From Mesorhizobium_B sp963522145 (GTDB taxonomy: Bacteria; Pseudomonadota; Alphaproteobacteria; Rhizobiales; Rhizobiaceae): a DNA stretch of 64,000 nt. The stretch is from NCBI GenBank assembly GCA_963522145.1, contig CAUQXI010000001.1:62001-126000 (forward strand), written 5' to 3'. Of this stretch, positions 59,732 to 64,000 are shown piece after piece (the stretch's first letter is position 1; each line of letters begins with the position of its first letter). Position numbers and translations under genes: made by a program. Below the pieces are notes generated by a model. The model did no database searches. It saw only the letters and a program-made list of their open reading frames with translations, and was not told where the DNA came from.

Positions 59732-60514
59732 TTAATGGATGCACCCTAGGTAGCACGTGCCGAACTGTCGATCGGCGGCCTTCGAGAGTTCGCTTCCACA
59801 CAAATCCGAAACAAAGAGACCGAAGCCTCTGACGATCAGCGTTTCCATCTCAATCATGTCCGAACGGTCGATGTCGTCGTTGATCTCCCTATACTGCTTG
59901 AAGAAAGCGGAGCGGAGACTAGCCCATATCTCAAATCCGAGTTCGATCTCCAAATCCGGATCGTACCCGGAATTTACTCCAGCCTTCACCTTCTTAGTCG
60001 TGATACCCATTTGTGCTGCCAGCGTCGTGCCCGCGTAATGGGCCGCCAGGTCCGCGACCTGAATGCCAGAGGTCAGTCTTGAGTCTTGGTTCGTGTATAT
60101 TTGGCACCCCCCGTTGGCTCTTTCCGAAAGGGCCTCGATCTGTTTGTTGGGGATCTCGATCCCTTCGTCGAAAAATGCTGCATGGCGTTCCAATGCTAAG
60201 CCGTTAGCTTCGATTAGCTTGCTTAGGGCTTTGGCCGCTTCGGCGCCAATCGACGCCCTTTCTCTGCTCGGCAACACGAGGACGGCAATTCGCGTACTTC
60301 GCAATAAGCCGTAGATGGCAGCCCTTAGCTGCTGTGACTGCTTGTTTCCCTGCATCTTTGCGCTGCTTTTGTACTCATCGACCTTGGGCACTAGACCCAA
60401 CTTCAAGATCGCTGCGTCAACGGCGGGACTTAGGTCCTGATCGGCATAGACGAAAGCGCCAACAATGAATTCGCCTCGCTCTTGGATACTTTCATCAAAG
60501 TAGAGGTAACCCAT
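59732..60514 (-). CDS. DUF3800 family protein
   Basis: This 260-residue protein begins MGYLYFDESIQERGEFIVGAFVYADQDLS, the DUF3800 Asp-Glu-Ser opening, and has the late QVADLAAHYAGTTLA helix with its conserved Asp. Together these form the acidic residues of an RNase H-like fold. The family is often found in phage-defence and mobile contexts, but no activity is established that I know. It lies upstream of the STAND gene on the same strand and could form one island with it. Confidence 0.8.
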   Translation of the reverse strand: MGYLYFDESIQERGEFIVGAFVYADQDLSPAVDAAILKLGLVPKVDEYKSSAKMQGNKQSQQLRAAIYGLLRSTRIAVLVLPSRERASIGAEAAKALSKLIEANGLALERHAAFFDEGIEIPNKQIEALSERANGGCQIYTNQDSRLTSGIQVADLAAHYAGTTLAAQMGITTKKVKAGVNSGYDPDLEIELGFEIWASLRSAFFKQYREINDDIDRSDMIEMETLIVRGFGLFVSDLCGSELSKAADRQFGTCYLGCIH

Positions 60515-61050
60515 ATTTATTCACCCGATTGTGGAGCAGCGACCGCGTTCCATACATCGTAATTCAGTATGAAAAGCCTAGCACAGGGCGGTGACCGTCG
60601 AGTAGAGTTGACCGGCTGGAGCGCAAAAGCGGGGCCGAGGGTGCTGTCTAAGTCTGCTTCTGGGTGAAATCAAAGTTTGCCATAGCGTCTCAAATGGGTG
60701 CGCAAAGCTGCCACTGTGTCTGCTGAGCGCCATACCTCAGGACCTTGGACCTGAGCCTGCCGCGCGTTGGGCGGGAGCGGGCTATAAAGTTTGCTCTGTG
60801 TGCTCTCTGCCAAGCGAAGGCGACGCAAACTGACATGGGCCGTTGAGCGCCAAAAACACAACCAACATAGCGGTTGTGCCGCCAGGTCAGATTTGCCCGA
60901 GTCCTGGGCTTCAGAGAATGTGGACCTGGAGAGAAGGAGAATACCCCTCTCCGCCGAGCATGCTGACCACGGCTTAGATGCAAAAGCCTGCAGTTCCGCG
61001 GGTTCTGGAGCCCTGATCGCAGCTTCGGAGAGTGTCTGGCCGCGGGGTGA
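60515..61050. other. Non-coding stretch between DUF3800 and tRNA-Ala
   Basis: No gene, RNA or clear repeat is recognised in these 536 bases. It adjoins the 3' end of the tRNA gene and so probably contains the boundary of the accessory region, but I find no duplicate of the tRNA 3' end at the far side of the region. Confidence 0.4.
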
Positions 61051-61126
<76 letters not shown>

Positions 61127-61272
61127 GTCTCACGGTGGCTGCTTCTAGGGGCGGAAAGGCTTGACTGTCAAGGCGTTCGGCGTCGCGAGGCCGATGCGGC
61201 CAGCGCATGCTGCCGCACCTTGCTCCGACCGGCGGCAGTGGCTACATCAGATCCGTTCCCTCGGAGACCGCC

Positions 61273-61566
61273 ATGCTGGCCCTGATCCAAACCATCATCC
61301 TGGCGCTCGACATCTTCTGGTGGATCATCATCCTGTCCGCGGTGTTCTCCTGGCTCTATGCCTTCAACGTGGTGAACCCGCGCAACCAGTTCGTCGGCGC
61401 GGTCGGCAATTTCCTGTTCCGCGTGACCGAGCCCGTTCTGCGTCCCATCCGCAGCGTGCTGCCCGACCTCGGCGGGATCGACCTTTCTCCGATCATCCTG
61501 CTTCTGGCTCTGTTCTTCCTGCGCCAATTCATTTTGACTAGCGTCGCACCGGCGCTGATCCAGTAA
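61273..61566 (+). CDS. YggT family membrane protein
   Basis: This 97-residue protein has two hydrophobic helices and the YggT signature NPRNQFVGAVGNFLFRVTEPVLRPIRSVLPDLGGIDLSPIILLLALFFLRQFI. The family is linked to cell division, osmotic or envelope functions and lacks a known enzymatic role. ATG 61273 follows CGGAGACC with proper spacing. The secreted hypothetical protein gene follows 3 bases later, so the two are probably co-transcribed. Confidence 0.9.
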   Translation: MLALIQTIILALDIFWWIIILSAVFSWLYAFNVVNPRNQFVGAVGNFLFRVTEPVLRPIRSVLPDLGGIDLSPIILLLALFFLRQFILTSVAPALIQ

Positions 61567-61569
61567 GCC

Positions 61570-62169
61570 ATGCGCAGGGCCAGTCTTCTTTCCGCTCTGA
61601 TCCTGTTTGTTTCCCCGTCTCACGCGGAGGAGATCGCCTCCGCTTATTCCGACCTCGATCCGGCGGCCTGCACGGTTTATGCCCAAGCTGTTCCGGACAC
61701 CGAGGGCGAGTGGAGCAACAGCGTTTGTTCGGGCTTTCGCGGCTATGCCGTCTTCGTGTCGGACGCGGACGGGCGAAGCTCGCTGTTCTACGGCTTCCCG
61801 CCGCAGGGCGAGGATCAACCCTTGTGGGAAAGCTTTTCAGCCTTCAACTCGGCTGCGCCGAAGATCGAATGGCGCGTGTCCGGGACGAGCGGGGCCGCCG
61901 TGCCTTTCGCTGCGATCCACCGCTTCTTTGTGAGCGATCCGGAAGAGTTCGAGAAGAAGACCGAGGTTCTCGTGGTCGAAAAGGTCGGGCAGCCGAAGGA
62001 GCGTGAGGGCTGCACCGTCGGTCTCGTGCTGGCGACGGGCAATGCGGGCGCAAACGAGATGGCGCGCCGGATTGCAGATGAGCAGGCGCACGACTTCGCT
62101 TGTGGAGCCGACCAGCCCACCTTTATCGGCCAGGATGCCGGCCTGCCGGAATGGAGCCGCGCCGAGTAG
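61570..62169 (+). CDS. Secreted hypothetical protein
   Basis: This 199-residue protein has a signal peptide (MRRASLLSALILFVSPSHAEE). The mature part contains four cysteines (AACTVY, SVCSGF, EGCTVG, FACGAD), likely disulfide-bonded in the periplasm. The DPAACTVYAQAV and FRGYAVFVSDADGRSSLFYGF segments are protein-like, but I do not recognise a named domain. It lies directly after yggT. Similar proteins occur widely in the order, as far as I recall. Confidence 0.75.
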   Translation: MRRASLLSALILFVSPSHAEEIASAYSDLDPAACTVYAQAVPDTEGEWSNSVCSGFRGYAVFVSDADGRSSLFYGFPPQGEDQPLWESFSAFNSAAPKIEWRVSGTSGAAVPFAAIHRFFVSDPEEFEKKTEVLVVEKVGQPKEREGCTVGLVLATGNAGANEMARRIADEQAHDFACGADQPTFIGQDAGLPEWSRAE

Positions 62170-62191
62170 CGCCTCGGGCGGCGTCGCCCGC

Positions 62192-62758
62192 TCAAATGTC
62201 GGCGTCGTGAACCTCGATGCCCGCCTTGCGTGCTTCCTTCGCCCGCTCGATCGCTTCCACGATCATCTTGCGCGCGAACTCAGCATCGTGCCAGCCGCCG
62301 ATCTTGACCCACTTGCCGGGCTCCAGATCCTTGTAGTGCTCGAAAAAATGTTCGATCTGCTTCAGCGTGATCTCGGGCAGGTCGTTGTAGTCGTTGACCT
62401 TGTCGTATCGCTGCGTAAGCTTGTGCGACGGAACGGCGATCACCTTTTCATCCTGTCCGGCATTGTCTTCCATGATCAGCACACCGATCGGGCGCACATT
62501 GATCACGCAGCCAGGCACCAGCGCGCGCGTGTTGCACACCAGCACGTCGATCGGATCGCCGTCGCCCGACAGCGTGTGGGGCACGAAACCGTAATTCCCG
62601 GGATAGGTCATCGGCGTGTAAAGGAAGCGATCGACGACCAGCACGCCGGCGTCCTTGTCCATCTCGTATTTGATGGGCTGTCCGCCGACCGGAACCTCGA
62701 CGATGACGTTGACATCCTCGGGCGGGTTCTTGCCGATCTCGATGGCGTCGATGCGCAT
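62192..62758 (-). CDS. ppa: Inorganic pyrophosphatase (family I)
   Basis: This 188-residue soluble family I pyrophosphatase hydrolyses PPi in a Mg2+-dependent reaction. It has the active-site motif DGDPIDVLV (Asp-x-Asp-Pro-x-Asp) and the conserved KYEMDKDAGVLVVDRFLYTPMTYPGNYGFVPHTL, followed by the EDNAGQDEKVIAVP region. A strong AGGAGGAG precedes ATG 62758, and the frame upstream of it is not conserved. The secreted hypothetical gene is convergent. Confidence 0.95.
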   Translation of the reverse strand: MRIDAIEIGKNPPEDVNVIVEVPVGGQPIKYEMDKDAGVLVVDRFLYTPMTYPGNYGFVPHTLSGDGDPIDVLVCNTRALVPGCVINVRPIGVLIMEDNAGQDEKVIAVPSHKLTQRYDKVNDYNDLPEITLKQIEHFFEHYKDLEPGKWVKIGGWHDAEFARKMIVEAIERAKEARKAGIEVHDADI

Positions 62759-62860
62759 GGAACTCCTCCTCCGGGCGTCAGCCGGCATAGCGGGCGAGCA
62801 AAGCACATGCAACGGCTGCGCCGCGTGATGCCGCCCGGCGAGAGCCATAGGAGAAGGGCG

Positions 62861-63367
62861 TCAATTCCAGGTAAAGGCGATCTTGCGCAGCGCGCAACCG
62901 TCGAACACTTCCACGCCTTCGGCCACGTCGCGTCCGCCATTGCCGCGATAGAAGTTCTGGGCATTGTGATTGTCTTCGAGCGCCCAGACGACGAGGCCCC
63001 GAAAGCCTTGCGCGGCGAGACGCTCGCGACCGGCGCGGAAAAGCTTCGTGCCCAGGCCGATGCCCTGGCATTCGGGCGCGAGATAAAGCTCGTAGATCTC
63101 GCCCTGCTCCTTCAACTCACGCGCGCGGTTGCGCCCGAGCGTGGCGTAGCCTGCGACCGTGCCGCCCACTTCCGCCACCATCACCGAGGCTGCGCGATCG
63201 ATCGCCCTGCTCCACCACTGCGTGCCGCGCCGGCTGATCATGGCGTTGAGAGCGCGATGCGGGATGATGCCGGCATAGGCGCCGCGCCACGCCTGATGAT
63301 GCACGTCGGCGATGGCTTCGGCGTCGCCGATATCGGCCTTGCGGATGTCAATGGCGAGCGTCGTCAC
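62861..63367 (-). CDS. GNAT family N-acetyltransferase
   Basis: This is a GNAT protein of about 168 residues. It starts IRKADIGDAEAIADVHHQAWRGAYAGIIP and has the acetyl-CoA pyrophosphate-binding loop in LYLAPECQGIGLGTKLFRAGRERLAAQGF, then the EDNHNAQNFYRGNGG beta-bulge/helix. The acetylated substrate is unknown. GTG 63367 is chosen because the conserved fold begins immediately after; the frame is open to an ATG at 63481. Confidence 0.85.
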   Translation of the reverse strand: MTTLAIDIRKADIGDAEAIADVHHQAWRGAYAGIIPHRALNAMISRRGTQWWSRAIDRAASVMVAEVGGTVAGYATLGRNRARELKEQGEIYELYLAPECQGIGLGTKLFRAGRERLAAQGFRGLVVWALEDNHNAQNFYRGNGGRDVAEGVEVFDGCALRKIAFTWN

Positions 63368-63517
63368 TGGTTTTTCACCCGAAACATCGGCGTTCCCCGC
63401 CGACAAAGGAAGGGCGACGCAGCGTTGATGATTCGTTAACCATAAATTCGTGTGGCAGTCCGAGGCAACGTCCTTTGACACTCGATCGCAATAACGCAGC
63501 GTCGAGCGGCTTGCCCG

Positions 63518-64000
63518 TTAAATCTCCACGACGTGGTCGTCGAGTTCGTTCTGATCACTTCTGGCGGGTGGGAAATGCGTCGCCAGCAGGTTTCCCGCAC
63601 GCGCCACGGCTTCCGCCAGCCCTTCCGCGAGTTGCCCCGCCGCAGCGCGTCTCGTGATGCCGGCGACGATCTCTTCCCAGGTCTCGGAAGAAACGCGCTG
63701 GTGGATGCCGCTGTCGGCCACGACCTCGGCATAGCGCTCGGCGAGTGACACGAAAAGAAGCACGCCCGTGCGAGCCGTGGTCAGGTGGATGTTGCGCGCC
63801 AGGAACTGCTGCCTTGCCTGGTTGCGCGCGGCCTTGAAGCGGATGCTGTGGGGTGTCAGCGCTAGCCGCAAGCCCGGCAGAATCTTGAGCAGCAAGAGCA
63901 GGGCCGCCGCGCCCAGCAGTTCGGCTGTCACAAAGAGCGGCGGGCGGAGCGCGATCCAGAAATGCTCCGCCACGAGCGCGACGCCGAGGCTGGCGAGCAG
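63518..64000 (-). CDS. TPM-domain membrane-associated protein (5' end outside window)
   Basis: The frame is open through the right edge of the window, so the N-terminus is missing. The visible part starts with a membrane helix (LLGAAALLLLLKILPGLRLAL) and continues with a C-terminal TPM-like segment (QARQQFLARNIHLTTARTGVLLFVSLAERYAEVVADSGIHQRVSSETWEEIV), found in YgcG-related proteins. The function is unknown. A GTG at 63973 would be a start only if the upstream coding-like residues were ignored. Confidence 0.75.
   Translation of the reverse strand: MLASLGVALVAEHFWIALRPPLFVTAELLGAAALLLLLKILPGLRLALTPHSIRFKAARNQARQQFLARNIHLTTARTGVLLFVSLAERYAEVVADSGIHQRVSSETWEEIVAGITRRAAAGQLAEGLAEAVARAGNLLATHFPPARSDQNELDDHVVEI

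Noticed and set aside
59732..60514. Retron or reverse-transcriptase system around the DUF3800 gene
   Set aside because: No reverse transcriptase motif or msr/msd-like structure was found near the hairpins.

Overview
The window looks like chromosomal DNA of a GC-rich alphaproteobacterium of the order Hyphomicrobiales (Mesorhizobium/Chelativorans/Nitratireductor-like). The evidence is a rhizobial Omp25-type porin, a vitamin B6 catabolic cluster in the same gene order as I recall from Mesorhizobium loti, an alphaproteobacterial-type LexA box, and high-GC codon use. No taxon can be fixed from this sequence alone.

Region 1 (1-13.6 kb) is mixed chromosomal metabolism. It holds the 3' part of NAD synthetase, an SDR, a small clan GH-A glycosidase-like protein, a DMT exporter, an orphan family-5 binding protein, an MttB-family methyltransferase without pyrrolysine, PhnN, a BLUF photosensor and an Omp25-like porin.

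Region 2 (11.3-31.2 kb) is a complete vitamin B6 (pyridoxine/pyridoxamine) degradation locus. Pyridoxine oxidase and a GntR regulator are divergent from a long operon. That operon encodes 2-(acetamidomethylene)succinate hydrolase, MHPC oxygenase, two conserved proteins of unknown role (AA_synth and PEBP), HMPDC decarboxylase, 4-pyridoxate dehydrogenase and FHMPC dehydrogenase. A TRAP transporter, a BMP-type ABC importer, 4-pyridoxolactonase, pyridoxamine-pyruvate aminotransferase and pyridoxal 4-dehydrogenase follow. Active-site residues of several enzymes fall at the numbering I recall for the M. loti enzymes. The two uptake systems embedded here are good candidates for B6 transport.

Region 3 (31.2-61.0 kb) is accessory and rearranged. 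It contains a DUF4238 protein, a DUF433/DUF5615 toxin-antitoxin-like pair, a UDG-like protein, an unknown macrodomain-like protein, an nhaA gene whose 3' end is replaced by a transposase tail, and an MscS/DUF2254 pair. A zone of gene decay follows (ECF sigma factor, dnaE2, ChrR-like cupin, and a chimeric FAD/SDR gene). Next comes a phage- or satellite-derived integrative element (45.4-55.2 kb) with P27 terminase small subunit, ParB-methyltransferase, DUF3987 primase-like protein, AlpA-like HTH, ImmA/IrrE protease under a probable LexA box, DUF2924, a large serine recombinase and an HTH partner. Beside it are a visibly AT-richer 1352-residue STAND NTPase with an N-terminal Cap4/DUF4297-like nuclease domain (a probable Avs-type anti-phage protein) and a DUF3800 protein. 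The region ends at the 3' end of a tRNA-Ala(CGC) gene.

Region 4 (61.0-64.0 kb) returns to core genes: YggT, a secreted hypothetical protein, inorganic pyrophosphatase, a GNAT acetyltransferase and a TPM-domain protein cut by the window edge.
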